A stretch of 64,000 nt of DNA, taken from Baylisascaris procyonis. Its lineage: Eukaryota > Nematoda > Chromadorea > Rhabditida > Ascarididae. The stretch covers positions 2,604,001 to 2,668,000 of the forward strand of contig JAZARR010000171.1 of assembly GCA_037389465.1 (NCBI GenBank), in the 5' to 3' direction. Every line of letters starts with the position of its first letter. Within the stretch, counting starts at the first letter, position 1. Below are positions 1 through 13,700 of this stretch, one piece after another. Under the pieces are notes generated by a model. That model saw only the letters and a program-made list of their open reading frames with translations. It was not told the DNA's origin and did not search any database. A program made the position numbers and the translations under genes.

Positions 1-367
1 TATTGTACTACACCCGGTTTGTACGAAATGAAATAGACGCTGTATTTCGCAGTGTAGTGCACTATGATAAATGCTATATACCTGGCACAGGGAAAAGCTG
101 GTTAAAATGTTGCATATTATGCGAATGTGTTATATTCTGTACTGCACCATCGAAAACTTCATGCAAAACTCTAGGGTCTCTCCATCTTTCAAACTAGTGT
201 GCGTACTCTGGTATATCAGATATGTGTCGATATAATATACTATAAAAAATATTTATCTAGTACATGGGAAAGGCCAAGTATGTGATGTCAAATATTATTG
301 CTTAAGATTCAGACGCTCTTTTTTAGCGGGCAGTCAGTAGGATTCTTTCCTAAACGTCTCATGAGGG

Positions 368-448
<81 letters not shown>

Positions 449-460
449 CTCCCAGCGCAG

Positions 461-514
<54 letters not shown>

Positions 515-903
515 CTCCCAGCGCAGATAAATACACCTAATAATAATATCTGAAACATTCAAAAAATGTTCTCGACACGTATAAAATGCTTCATACGGAT
601 CGAAGGCGTTTCGCAAAAGCCAAATCTCGACTGCAAACGGAAAGGTTAAAGTAGAAATTAGATCGGTAAGAGAACGAATGGAATTCGATGCCTTGTTTAA
701 CATCATTGCATGTCGGTCTTTTCCTTCTTTCCCTATCGCGTACGATGTATTCCGCATTTTCAACCTCACATTGCATATATACGACAATCCGGCTTACAAT
801 TTTGCTTAGCTATGCTTCACTTTTTTCCTTTCAAATTTCCTCGTCAACTCGTTCCGTTCTCTAATTAACACCAGATGAAAATATTTCTCGAGTCTTTGTT
901 CAG
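1..903. other. Intergenic or 5' flank with microsatellite
   Basis: No coding exon is recognised here. The stretch is AT-rich and contains a long (TA)n tract at 372-512 that is listed separately. The mucin-like gene that follows needs an upstream first exon with an ATG, which may lie here or left of the window. Confidence 0.5.
372..533. repeat. (TA)n microsatellite with duplicated 22-bp flank
   Basis: Two (TA)n runs, about 372-446 and 465-512, are each followed by the same 22-bp sequence (446-467 and 512-533), which contains tttctcccagcgcag. The period is 66 bp. This is what unequal crossing-over or slippage that copies a flank together with the repeat would leave. Long Tyr-Ile open frames across it are artefacts of the dinucleotide. 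Confidence 0.95.
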
Positions 904-3844
904 ATGACTTCAGAAATGTTGTTCGATTGAAGAGACGATTTGTGGGAAATTCAACAAACGAATGCGTTACAGCTGATACGCATGAAGAAATGATTCACCC
1001 GACGCATGAACGCGATGTTATGGAGATGAGTGATTTGAATGGCTCTCAAGATGAATACAGGTAATAGCACTTATCAAAGCCTCATTTTATGATAACCTAT
1101 GTGCGCAATGCTGTTAGAATCGCCACTAAAATCCAATAGTGAACTCGAGATCTCGCAGTTCCCAAAGGGTAATTCATTGGATTGGGGAAGTGGCCGAACT
1201 CAAACCGATCCTCGTCCTACAGTAATCTCGAAGGCGTTTTAAACAGAAATTGAATAAATGGACAATACATCTCAAGGTCTCAATACCACATGAAATTCTG
1301 CAGCATTTCTTCTAATCATAGCTGTAAAAAAGTGATTACGAATCATATAAAGATCGAAAAAATTTCCACTCAAATGTTTACGATCTGAACTGCTCGAGAG
1401 AAAAGAGGAAAAACAGGCGGAAAACTTTTTTATTTTATATTTTGCTATGATTTGTGACGTTTACAACAAATTCGAAATCAGAAAATTTCAGAAATCGACG
1501 ATTCAGATTTTCTAGAAAGCGCACAAGAATATAAGTTAGATGAAAATGTTTTCTGCTTAAGTAAAGAGTCTTGTTATCTTCTAAGCACCATGCTTTCTAT
1601 TGCGAATGAAGATCATCAAATGCAGAGAAAAATGAATCCTTATGCAAATACCATCCATGTTTCAAGTTGAGCTTTAAAAAAATTCGCTAAATGAACCATA
1701 AGCGAAGAATCGCATGTTCAGCTGCGAAAAGTGACTTACAAGGAGTGAATCTTTGAAAGAGTTGTCTAAAGATGCATGCTTAATCTACTTGGAGGCCAGA
1801 CACCATGCTCACATCATTTCTACATCTGCATCTGCATGCGGCATTCATTCCGATGTATGGAACAGAGTGGTAAAAGTATATGCAAAGAAAGCTATATTTG
1901 CCATGGGTGATAAGTAGAGGGGAAAAAAAGAAGAAAGAGGCTGCTGCAGTATAAAATAAGATGGAGTTTCAAGGAGATTTTGTTAGCCTAATCCGAGAAA
2001 GCGATGAACTGCTAAGCAACCACTTTGTTAAAAATGTGCCTTTTTTGGCCATTTGTGAAATGCATGATGCTATATGTCATGATCACTTCTATAATATTTT
2101 CTCGAGGGTGGTAGACTTTCCAGATGAAAGCACATCTGACACATAAGGGTCTTTCTTAAATGATATTCGAGCCTAGAAATTTGAAAAAAAAAACTTTAAA
2201 TTTATATGAAAGTTGGAAATTAGTCATAAAACATTGTTGAAATTGTACTTTATGTGCAACTGCTATAGTCATTTGCAACCTGGCGTAGGTAGTTTGGATC
2301 CTAACCTACCTTTAGCCTGATGCACCTCAGACAAACCCGTCAACCGAGGTGCGTCGGAAGAAATGAAGAGACTTTTCCAGGTTAAAAAATTGGCTCTTGA
2401 AAATGGTCTAATTTGACGCTTTTATCTACCGTTGAATTTATAATCAACTTGAGACTTTGCAGTCGTAGTTTTATAAATTTTCGCCTTCCGTGATGAAATG
2501 TTTGTTATCAGTGGAAGTCATTGGATTGAACATGTGATGTGACGTTGTCGAATATTCGTACCAATTGATAAGAGCCACAATGTCAAGCTATTTCTGGTTC
2601 TTTTCTCTATGAAGTGGTTGTTAATAATATGACGTAAACAGCTTTTTTTGCTGCTCAATAAGTAAGAAAATGCCATCATCTTGCATGATATTGCATGATA
2701 CTACATGACATTGCAAGTTTTGAAAAATGCTATGGTCATCGGCGAAGAGGATAATAGAGCATTTGGGTGTTACAGTCATCGGTGTGGCTTCATTTATTGA
2801 ACTGGAGGAAGGAGGTAAAGAGGGACCCCTTGCTGGTGAAAATCAGTGAACGCTAAATCCATTTTAAAGGTATTTTAAAGGTACAAAGTTTTTCGAAGGG
2901 AGTAGGGGATACGTCCCCTCTTTGGTCTCCCCTTTGCATGACTTGAAGGCTTTTATTTTTAATAATAGATGCACTGAATATGCAAATCAGTGAATTGTAA
3001 ATCGCTTGCTCGTCATGGTAATTTACAGTGTAAATAACACTTAACTGGGGATTAGCATTGAATATTTATCCCAGAGGACTATGTTCATTTCATTGTGGAG
3101 GGGCATTCATTATCAGGAAAGTTTACATTGAAACGTTTGATTACTATTTAAAAACAATGTTTTCCACACTTGAAAACCGTTCAAACAATGCAAAATATGG
3201 TTTTATTATTGCAATGAGCTTACTTACAAAATGCAATACGCTCTCGACTAGATGAATTCTTAGAAAAGTTCTTGCAATGCAATGATAGATAGCAATGACT
3301 GCTATGCCACCTCATATAATATGAGCTAAAAGAAACGTTGTTCAGTCACCTATTAACACATTGCTTGACTGGTCTGATAGACGTGTTGTTGCATTAATGC
3401 AATTTGATTGATTTCATTGCAGAAAATTTTACGAATTGTTATACAAAACGATGAGAAACTTTTGTTGCTCAATAGTATGGCTAAATAGTATGATGATAGG
3501 TGAAAACGGTATCCGCAAGAACGGCCCAAATCCCCAGCCTTTCACTTTCCGCTCAAATGCTCTAATCAGCTGAGGTTATAACGTTGCGCATATTACCTTA
3601 AGCATACAAATATGATGGCTATATAAACTTCATATCATATTCCATTGAAATTTAGATATCCAGAGGCATATCATAACTCATTGACGTTGAAGTTACGGAT
3701 TTGGTGGTGGAATCTATCAAAACAAACGAAGCATTTATTTGGACTTCTTTTGGGTGCTGCCATTATTCTCATACTTGTTATTATTATTCTTGTCACAACA
3801 AAGTCATCAAATACAGAGCTCCAGTAAGTTATGTTATTTTATAC

Positions 3845-3937
<93 letters not shown>

Positions 3938-5287
3938 ATTTCTCGAAAGTATTCTTCAATATTTCAACCATTCACAAACAAGCCAACTGGTGAAGTAATT
4001 TGAGCGCGTTCAGAAAATTACTGACAGATTCATTTTTTTTTAAATATTCTGAACAGTGAAATAGTCGAAATTTGAATCAGCCAAACGGCTGATGCATTCA
4101 TTGATCATAGTGTTGCCATAGTTAACTCTGCTAGTCGTTTACCGATAAAGCAATACCCAACAATGATTAAGCAGTGTTTTTGCACACATGGGTAGGAAAG
4201 GTAGGACAAACCTTGATGGGAACGTGAAGTCGTTTAATTGAATTATAAAAAATTTCTTGAAAAACATAAAAAATCATAAGAAACTTAATCGTTCTTTTCG
4301 TTTTTTCGTTCCTTAAATATGAAATGGGAATGCAAGTAAACGAATTGAAGCAATTGGCTGCATCGACATCCGAGGAGGCAAAAACGTTTCTATGGTACTT
4401 TATGTGCTTCAAAGTAATTGGCGCGATGTGTACTTTTGTAGCACTCCCCATCAAACAGCTAATGTCGTAAAATGCAAGAATAATTGTCGAATTTTGCAGA
4501 AAAAACCATTTCTTAAGATATTGATTTCGTACAAATGGGTCCTCCAATAAGAAATTCGTTGTTTTCAATCCGATCCGCTCATGAAATTCGACCATTTACA
4601 ATCATCAACAAATTTATTTTAAAATATAATTCCATCTATTTATCTTCACAAAAATTATCAATGGCCACCGTATAGTCTTTCTAGATCACCAACGGTTTCG
4701 CGAATTCCCAAAACGAAAAATCGTTCTTAATGTCACCTTTAAGAGACATCAAGCACAAATATTTTATAATCTCACCACTTTATAAGATGAACTCATAGAT
4801 TTGTTGCAGAACGGTCGCTCCGATTAGTAGTGAAGTGTTGACAACTACACGAGTACTTTCAACTTCATTATCGCTCTCCACTTCAGCGCTGATATCCTCT
4901 ACAGAACAAACTTCATCCGAACAGCCTACTTCTATTGCTCTATCGTCGCCTACAACAACAACGGCAATAACAACAGTCACAGCATCACCAACGGAAGCAA
5001 CAACAATACCTGCTGTCACTATGCCGGAAACATCAACAACTGCGGTCACCACGGCGGAGACATCAACAACTCCAGTCACTATGCCGGAAACATCAACAGC
5101 TGAGGTCACCATGGCGGAGACATCAGCAACTGCGGTCACCACGGCGGAAACATCAACAACTGCGGTCACCACGGCGGAAACATCAACAACATCGGAGTCG
5201 AGTAGTAGTAGTTCATCAGAAGCTTCATCTTCATCAACAGATTCAAATGATGCAAGCACCGATGCATTCAACAACCGCAAATTATAA
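904..5287 (+). CDS. Single-pass membrane protein with mucin-like Thr/Ser-rich ectodomain (5' partial)
   Basis: Three exons join in phase: 904-1060, 3656-3823 and 4810-5287 (stop TAA). Exon 1 follows a ttgttcag acceptor and ends before gtaata. Exon 2 encodes a short basic and aromatic stretch (KLRIWWWNLSKQTK) and then a strong membrane span (FGLLLGAAIILILVIIILV), ending at a gtaagt donor. Exon 3 is almost wholly Thr, Ser, Ala, Val and Glu, with six 10-residue repeats of the type AVTTAETSTT, then a Ser run and a polar tail. An N-terminal side of about 70 residues, one span and a long C-terminal region suggest type II topology with an O-glycosylated exterior. There is no Cys-rich domain. No ATG is seen, so at least one upstream exon is missing. 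The exact family is not recognised; a surface or cuticle mucin is an inference from composition. Confidence 0.62.
1061..3655. other. Large intron of the mucin-like gene
   Basis: About 2.6 kb between two phase-compatible exons. It is AT-rich. A short open frame at 1961-2146 is present but has no splice or family support. A small tandem duplication of ttgcatgata lies near 2682-2715. I see no mobile element or RNA gene here. Confidence 0.45.
3848..3933. repeat. (TA)n microsatellite in intron
   Basis: About 43 TA units begin some 25 nt after the gtaagt donor of exon 2 of the mucin-like gene. A long alternating tract this close to a 5' splice site may vary in length between individuals. Confidence 0.95.
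5012..5191 (+). repeat. Coding minisatellite, six 30-bp units
   Basis: Six tandem 30-bp units lie in frame in the last exon of the mucin-like gene, each encoding ten residues such as TVTMPETST or AVTTAETSTT. Units differ at a few positions (actatgccg versus accacggcg), so the array is not newly made. Because the unit is a multiple of three, copy-number change would keep the reading frame. Confidence 0.95.
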
Positions 5288-7123
5288 GCCAACTGAGGCA
5301 TAATCAGGCATAGGCTTGTCAGCCTCACCGTTTATTTACTACGCATTCCTAGTCCATCAGCAGAACATATCGCTCAAATTTTGTACATGATTTTAGTAAC
5401 GCGTAGCAATACAGGTACACCTGAGGCACCTGATATGAGATCTTTAATCCACTGCTTGTGAATTTGCTTTTATGAATGTGCCTTAATCTATTGTGCATAC
5501 TTGCACTGTAAACATTCAACATGGTGACTATTGTGTATAAATGAGCCGTTGAACGATTAGTCTCATTTATTGAGTATGAAATATGCGACGTTTACATTTA
5601 CATTTTTCTCTTTTATAAAGATATTGCAATGCTTGAAGAGTTTATTGTCTCAATAATGATTATAACACTTTATGAATTTTTTTTTATTTTTTATTTCTAT
5701 ACATCATATGTGATATTCTAAATGATCACAAGAATTTTATTTGTTACTTTCAAATAAAAAAAGGTGACCACTGCAACGATCGAACGTTGTAGATTAGTGT
5801 CCAAAACAATTAACTGCATTTGCTATTTCTTTTCAGAAAAGGTTTGCGATTAAAATTGCACATATATAACCCCAGCTGCGTCGACCCTGGCGAATTGCAG
5901 AGAAGGAAGGGCGAAAGCAAGAAGGGAATAGCAAAAAATCATAGGATTTCATGAAAAGGGCCCAAAAAAGATTGCATACGACTACTGAGAAGAATCGGGA
6001 TACTCTAATATTGAGAAAGCTCTCAAAAGAGCATTCAACATTCTTTTTACTCGAACCTAAGCTCACAATTGCGGCCCATTCAATCAATAAGATTTTCCGT
6101 GACTTTTACTGTTTATATTTCAGTTCCATTGGTTCAGAATTGATCTCTACCACTTTATCAATTAGTGAGTTGAAAATTTCTCGAGAATAGAAGAAAAGGG
6201 CTGGAGATACGAGAGTTCCCTCCCTCCCTCTTCCCCTCCGGTGTGATTCCAAATCCGTTATAAATTCTCGCCCCGATACTTTCTTTTGTTAAATCTGCAG
6301 CGATCAACCAATGTGATACTTTAGTTTGTTGCATATATTTCAAATATTTGAATGAAATTAACTATATAATCTATCACAATCGCAATGCACCATTCTTTTG
6401 TCCTTATTCGATCGCTTAACAACTATAACCAATTGCAGCAATAAGATTGTCATTTGACATAGGCAATATTTATGCAAATATGAATAGAAAACAACAGCAA
6501 AATAACACTAAAATGCAAACATACACAAAAAAAAACATTGAATGAAATGTTATAGTTTATATGCTTTTCAACTACAACCTCCGGTCTCTTCATATTATGG
6601 ATTTAATTTTTCAATTATAAATAATTGTAAAGCAATGATAAGCTTATCATTTGACAACATTTATACTCGATTGTACATTGATCTCTATCCGCAATGGGTG
6701 GAATTTTTAAAGATTAATTTGCATGCAACGAAATGAAATATTGAGTTAACAGTTCAGATCAAATCTAGAGGGTTCGATTACCTATCGGTATTCTTACGTT
6801 ATCAACTTATAACATTAAAAGAAACCAATTTTGACTCAGATTGATTTCCTTTGGTGAGGAACATACTTCCTTCAATATACGAAAAACAACATTCAGAAGC
6901 ATCTACATATTAGAAAGCGAATCTTTTCCCTTGTTTCAGCCCTCCCTCCCACATTATTCTTTCCCGCAACCTCAGCTACTCTTAAATCTGGCTGCCTACT
7001 GCGCGATGCCTTCTCCCCACCTCCTTTCCCAAGCAAGTGGTAATGGTTGACGGGGATAAGCTCATTATTGTCAAGAAGACTTCAGTGTATTCCAAGACTG
7101 TCCAGTGGCCACATAAATATTAT
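5288..7123. other. Intergenic, nothing recognised
   Basis: AT-rich sequence after the mucin-like stop codon. A possible polyadenylation signal aataaa lies near 5753. Open frames of 60-85 codons occur on both strands (5833-6087, 5951-6190, 6542-6736), but none has splice or family support. Confidence 0.4.
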
Positions 7124-7300
7124 TCAGATTTGAGGAAGATAAAGAAAAGTAATTCTTCCATTAGCACCTGCTGGATTTGCAAAGAAATAGGCTGACTGCA
7201 CGGGTCGAGAAATATACAGATCACCTTTCATAGGAACCATGGTCAACTTCCAAAATAGAACACGGGATTCGGTCTTTACCGTAGCATAGCTACCAAAGAC
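7124..7300 (-). CDS. Candidate terminal exon of an unrecognised gene
   Basis: On the minus strand a good acceptor (gttttttttctgcag) is followed by 58 codons and a TGA. The product has a coding-like mix, including SRPVQSAYFFANPAGANGR, and ends FLYLPQI. Splice phase is 0. I could not find partner exons in 7.3-10.7 kb, so the call rests on the acceptor, the open frame and the residue composition. It could be a chance open frame. Confidence 0.33.
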   Translation of the reverse strand, partial: VFGSYATVKTESRVLFWKLTMVPMKGDLYISRPVQSAYFFANPAGANGRITFLYLPQI

Positions 7301-10300
7301 CTGCAGAAAAAAAACAGTTACCAAAACCGGTCGAGTTGAGAGTTCATAGGTAAAATAAGGAAAAGGAGGCCTGAACATCAAAGCTACTCCACGATTTCAT
7401 CTGGAGATCTCCAATGCCAATCATGGGCACCAAAAAAAAGCAAATCATAATCAAATCAATTAAGCTGATTTTATTCATTCCCCACTTTCGAAATAACCTG
7501 AAAAAATTCCTCCCCCACCGCGCTTCTCATAAATCAAAAACCTTTTCAACTCTACTTCAAAGAAACGAAGTCACCGTAATAAAGTTCCAACGCCCAACTA
7601 CCTCAGTTAACAATTGAGCGATTGGTAATATTTTAGACGAAAATAAATCAAGACTCATAAAATCATTACTGAAAGAAAAAAAAGTTATAAGTTGAACAAA
7701 TTTCGAAATTTTATGAGAAATTTCTAGATAAATCTTAAAGATTTTTATAACGAAAAGGATGTTCGATTAAAGTTAAGAATCGTGAAATTTTTCTCTACGA
7801 TGTGAACAATTTCGAGAAAGCGATAAGATAAGCTAACAATTTTCAACAAATATATTCTATTGCTCATCGAAACGATATTAACAATCTTCCTCGAGAATTT
7901 ACGCATAGTGATATTTTCCCGGTATCACCTTCTTAATATAATGCAATTATTTAAAAAAAAAAACATTAAGTAATGTTGAACAGAAAAAATTAACTGTCGG
8001 TCGTTATTAGCGATCAACAGAAGGCTTATTGTAAAAAAAGAGAAAACGATCGTTTACCAAAAATTACTTTGATGAGCGGAAAATAAGCTCCGATTTATGG
8101 CTGTACGCTCCACTCAGAAACACAACAATGCTAATTTCCATGGGATAGTGGGGGGGGGTGGTGGGAGGGAGGGGGAAAGGGAGGAGAAGGGAAGTGAAGA
8201 GGAGAGAAGTTGGAAAAAACTTGGTTCCTATGGAAAAAAGCGAAGTGCTATTTCCTAATAAGCGTAAATAAGACTACTTTCTAAATATTCTCATCAATAT
8301 ACAAAATCCATCGTTGTAAAGCTTCGAAATAGTTCTTCGGAAAACTTCCCACAACCAAATTCACTAAAAAGTTTTCATTACTTCATTCCGTACGTCAGCT
8401 CAACGCCACATTCCCCAATGAAACAATAAGTTAATATCACTATACGTTTCTTTCGAATCATATACCGAACTTAAATTACTACGAAAAAACAATCGAAGCA
8501 AAACTGCGAGAAAATATTTAAAAATCATTGGAATTTTCAAACAAAAGAAGCACCCGTCAGTGATATTCAGATTCTTTCAAGAAACGAAGCGCTGGCTCCA
8601 ATTCCATCTCCTCCTCAATAACATATAAAGTCGGCTGTAATTCTTTTGACTTATAATTAACAACATAAAATAATACATTTAAGCGAATAGAAAAAGAGTA
8701 AAGCTAGATAGAAAAGCAAAAAAAAAAACACTCATGAAGGATACATAAAAAGAAGGAAACTAGAAAGAATCCCGTTCAACAAATCAAACCAAAAATAAAA
8801 TATTTTAGATAGGAAACAGACTAGAAATTTATGCGTTCGAATATTCTCACCTTACATAGGTACGCAAAAAAAAAGCAACCAGCAAGCATATCGTCCTCAT
8901 TAGTGATCAACAAAAACAACCCTCTTTAGCAACTGATGTAAGCATCTTCTGTGGCATTCTTGTAATAATACAACACTCAATAAATAATCGCTAGCCTACC
9001 TCTCATATCATTCTCCCTCCAACATTACTCCCTTTCTCCTCCCAACCCATTTCTCCTCAATAAACAAACGACTTTTGTGATACTTCACGGTTAATACGAA
9101 AGCAACCAACTACAAACCGTTACTAACACATAATGCCCATCCACAGACGAAAGAATATGAAAACATCTGAAAAAAATAGATAAAAAAAGGAAACTGACAG
9201 GAAAATTATTGACAAAAATAGCGCTTCTCAATCGGTAAAAAAATACGAATGAATGTGATGAAAAAAAGCTCCTTAACAACAAGCAGAATTGAAAGACTCG
9301 CAAAATATTAAAGATTCGACTACACATAATCACGGTCGATCGGATGCAAACCAAATCATATACGGCAAAATTCTATGAAATCCTTCAACAAACTACCTCC
9401 TCGTTCCTTCTCCCTTCCTCTTAATCAGAAATTTTTCGCAATCCACAGTTTTGGCCAATAGTTGGTGAGCTGCCAGAATGCGCTTTTGCACAATAAATTT
9501 AAGGCCAGAGCCCTTGCACTGAGGGACAGTTCTCATATTTTAGCAAGCCGTAAACGAACAACTTTGACGATCAACTAATTGAATTGAAAAAGATGCGCCG
9601 AAAATTTCGAATTTTTGACGAAAGCTCAAAAATTACGAGTTGTCCCGTGCATTGCAGCTTTTGCTTGCAAAGACTTCTCTGGTTGCGGGCTCATTTCCGG
9701 AAAAACTACTAGGTTTGCGTTTAACATACTCTTATTAGTGATAACGAAGGAAGGATGGGTTGTCTGTGTGTGATTCAAATTCACCATGCTTTCAGCTGAA
9801 TGGAGACAACTGGCACTCGACCGTCACCCGATGCTGACCGTATTTCATCTAGTCGCAACTGAAGAAAACATCTAGCACCTACAGTCTCAAATAAAATTTG
9901 ACATCTTCTCAATCGAAATCCTCCCACCCCGTAGGTTTTTATTCGAGATCAGACTTGATTAACTCTTCCTCTGACATGAGATAAGTTGCTTCAACAACGC
10001 TATAACAAACAGATCACAAAATATGCGTAGCTTCAAACACAAAACATCCAACGTATACAAATAACTCTGGAACAACGGGATACATATCAAAAAATCCCTC
10101 GTAGAATATTTCTAAAAAATACCTTCTGTGAATTTTTCTTTCAAAGATGCGCATTTAATCCGATCCTCATTTTATGATTTATGCAAATGCATCTATAGTT
10201 TTAATAAATGCGCTATTTTTCTTAGGCTTTGACGCAAACTCTTTCGATATTTCTGCGATATTTGGGAATTTTTTTTTTTTTGCAAGCGTTCCAAATTGCG

Positions 10301-10740
10301 GTAATGACATGAATGCGAAGTTGACAAATAAAATTGAATAACAAGAATACATTCAACTATGACCAACAATTTCGCATCTCAACGTCCATCCTTTCTGCTC
10401 AAATGGCCAACGCAACGTTAATTGTGAAGATCACTCGCGAGCATATAGAGATTGGAACTGCAGAAACGTTATGCATAAAAATTTATATACTTGGAAAGCA
10501 AGAAGGAGAGAATCCATGCTGTTCAATGAAGCAATAACTGTGATCTTGGGGAATCAACACACAAATTTCCATACTCCTTCCCGTCCCGCCCCTAAACAAA
10601 TTTTGCACCCCTATGCATTTCTCGCTTTTGAATTCTTTAACTGCAGACTACCCATTTCAATCCAACCTCAAAATTTACTCATCTTCTCCATCCAAATTAA
10701 GTAATGCTCATTCCTACCACCATCTCGTCGTTCGATTTAA
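7301..10740. other. Intergenic, no gene recognised; G-rich tract
   Basis: Mostly low-GC sequence. A G-rich run at about 8150-8200 contains several blocks of three or more G (see findings). Open frames at 9091-9354, 10334-10537 and 10471-10704 look like chance. Confidence 0.4.
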
Positions 10741-13700
10741 TCAATCATCGTCGCTCCAATCATCTAGTTGAAGTTTATGCACTACATCCGATAATCCATC
10801 GGGTAGAACTTCATCCATTGCCGGACTCCAAACTAGAATCATGCGATCGTTCGATGAGCTTATCACCTGCAAATAAGATATTTTTACCGCAATAAATGAA
10901 CATTTCAAACATCGTCTTTCAACGATTTCATTCATCAAAGGCATTTTCGGATGGATTTAATTCATACAGTTTAGTGGCAGCACATTCGGTGCAGATAGGT
11001 CTCACGACTTTCCAGACTATACGAGGTATAATTCTTTTCCATAGTAAGAAAAATACCATTGAACAGCATAATCAGCACTAAACTCCAGAAACCGAAAATT
11101 GAACGGAGACTTAAGACTTACCTATGCAGTCTGCACTCTATCCAAACATTGCATCGCATCACTTAAATGAAGCACATAATGCGCACTATTTGTTTTTTGA
11201 TTCCCAGGTTGTGCCTTGCAACCAGAATGTCGATGCAAAAACATCTTGGCATGAGTGGAATTCATTCATTCAACTGCTATTGACCCTTTCTTCATTGACC
11301 ACTCGTACTCTTCCCTGTCTAAATACCACCGAAAAAATCGAGGTCGCAATTAATCCACCTCGCTTATGCTCACCTCCTTGCCCTGAGGATGTACCACTCG
11401 CAATATCCAGCCAATTGCTTCTTTTCTTTTTCAGTTACAACGTTTTCAGTTACAACGCAAGTTTTCGACCAAAACGGGTCTACTAAGTTCGTTTTCCTTT
11501 CGAGTAATTCGAGTATGGAATCAACTACCAGCTGACATTGTTAAAGCTAGAAATCTCAATGTTTTTAAAGGAAAGTTATTCCAATTTGATTTAGGTCTTT
11601 GAAGGACGAAGATGGCCATCAATATGTGACTAATGAATGCTTCGTCCTGCTTTCGCCTTTTTGCCCCAGTGTTACCTTATTGACGCTATTTGAATATTTG
11701 CATTTTTGAGTTTCATTCTCGTTTAACTTTCTTTTAACCTTTAACAGTTTTCATTTGCTTGGAATCTTTTGTCGATATCGTTAGTGCTTCTCTTCACATG
11801 CTATATTTGTTTCTTTATTTCTAAATAAAGCCATTCGTTCGTTCTAAAAAATCTATTCAATAAACTATAAAGTACGCGTTAATAATGGATCAGTGTCTCT
11901 GGCTTCCCCTTTCTGGCAAGTAGGTTTGCTTAATGAAACCTCGCATAGATACTACCCGCTCATTTTCATAACCTTCTTTCCCGACTAATAATAAACGACA
12001 GCTGCCGAAAGCTACTCACCTGATGACGATCCTTCCTATATACGCAAGCATTGACAAAGTGAAAATGTCCCACTAAGAGAGATCTGTATGCGTTCCTCGT
12101 TTCTTCCAGATTCAACATGAGAATCTCATCACCCAGAGGTATACACGCTCGTAGAACACCATCCTCAGAGAGAATATCGAAGTGTATCGATGGATTCTTC
12201 AGTGACGTGTCTATGCCCTCTTTTGGTAGCTGAATCCACTATGCATGTTATTATTCCTTAAATGAAACCTTTTACAGAAACTATGACAATAAGTTTCAAT
12301 ACTCAAATTTTTGAATTAGGTAGATGGATGGTGGAGATTCCGATTTAGCGGAAGAGAGGCGCAAACGGAAAGAAGTGAATAAAGGGTTGGAAAGGGTGGC
12401 AAGACCTGGATTGATAGCACTCCGAGGAAGGAAATGAATTGTGGAACTGGTAATCTCTATCGGAAAAAAGACAAGTTCTTCACCGCAATGATTTATTTAC
12501 TGCGCCAATGGTCATTCAAATCTAACCTTTATTGTATTGATCAATTCCATTGTATGTGCTCTCCATATACGCAGTACTCTATCGATACTCATCGATACGA
12601 CGTGCAAACCGTCATCGGAGAATCGAATACCTCCTACGCATGCTGGATGGGCATTCTCGAGTGGGGCGCATAGAGTCTTCAAATGGCTTTTTGCACTTCT
12701 GAAAATGTTTTATCACTGCTGAAGAAGTTATTGCATTCACAACCGTGAAATTTGCAGTGATATAACCAAGAAAACGCGCTCACTTAGTTTACATATCGAG
12801 ATCAAAAAATTTTACAGTTGATAACGCAGTGCTCCACATGAAGAACATAAGGAAAAGCTTAGTTCATTAAAAAATGGGAGAGGAAGAGGAGACATAGGGG
12901 ACTTTGACAGGCTTCGATTTCTTCAGAAAAGTGAAAAGCAAATGTTAAGTAAAAATACTTGCCTTACATCCCACAATACCACATTCCCATGTTTTCCTCC
13001 GGTCAGCAAGAAATTCTCCTGCTCCGGTGACCATCGCACTGAACTCACATATTCGGTTTTCCAACGTAAATTTTGTATCGCATCACCTGCCCTGAAAGAA
13101 CACACATCAGCCCATGAGCAAAACTAGAGGCACTTAGCTTGGATTTAAAGCAAAACAAATAAAACTGTCTTTATCAGAATTGCGTTTGCGAGTATGGCAT
13201 TCTAATGGATGAACATATTGGAAGAAAGCAAGAGAAATCACTCAAAAACAAGTACTATTAGATGGGATCCACTGTCGCAATGCAGGAGGGAAACAAGGAA
13301 TAGAGACTGCATTCAATTGAGGCACAAGTGCCATAGGAAAAAAAAATCAGGCCCAGGATGAGCGATAAAAATGCTAACCTTGGATCGATGAGCTCTATAT
13401 TTGAGGTCATATTGGCAACCGCAATGAGTGATCTTCTCGAAGGCACACCACTCCAATGGAATTGCAGTACTTCCTCTCTGAACGCATATTCGTCTACTAC
13501 CCTCATTTTATTCGTATCCCATAGCTGAAAACACTTTTTTTCACTTCGAACGCTCTCCTGTGAAGACAAAAGGATTAATGAAGAATTGATGGAAGCCTGA
13601 AATAGAAAGATTAAGGAAAAATTCACAGATGCAAGGGCAAATTTTTACCTGAGATTTTGTTCCGATGTAAATATTCGAAAATTTACAAAGAATAAAACTT

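Noticed and set aside
309..558. Open frames of alternating Tyr-Ile across (TA)n tracts, here and at eight or more other loci
   Set aside because: They are translations of dinucleotide repeats with no start context, splice signals or flanking domain.
4780..5328. 182-codon minus-strand open frame rich in Val, Asp and Ala
   Set aside because: It is the antisense of the Thr-rich repeat exon. The plus frame has splice sites and joins a membrane exon in phase.
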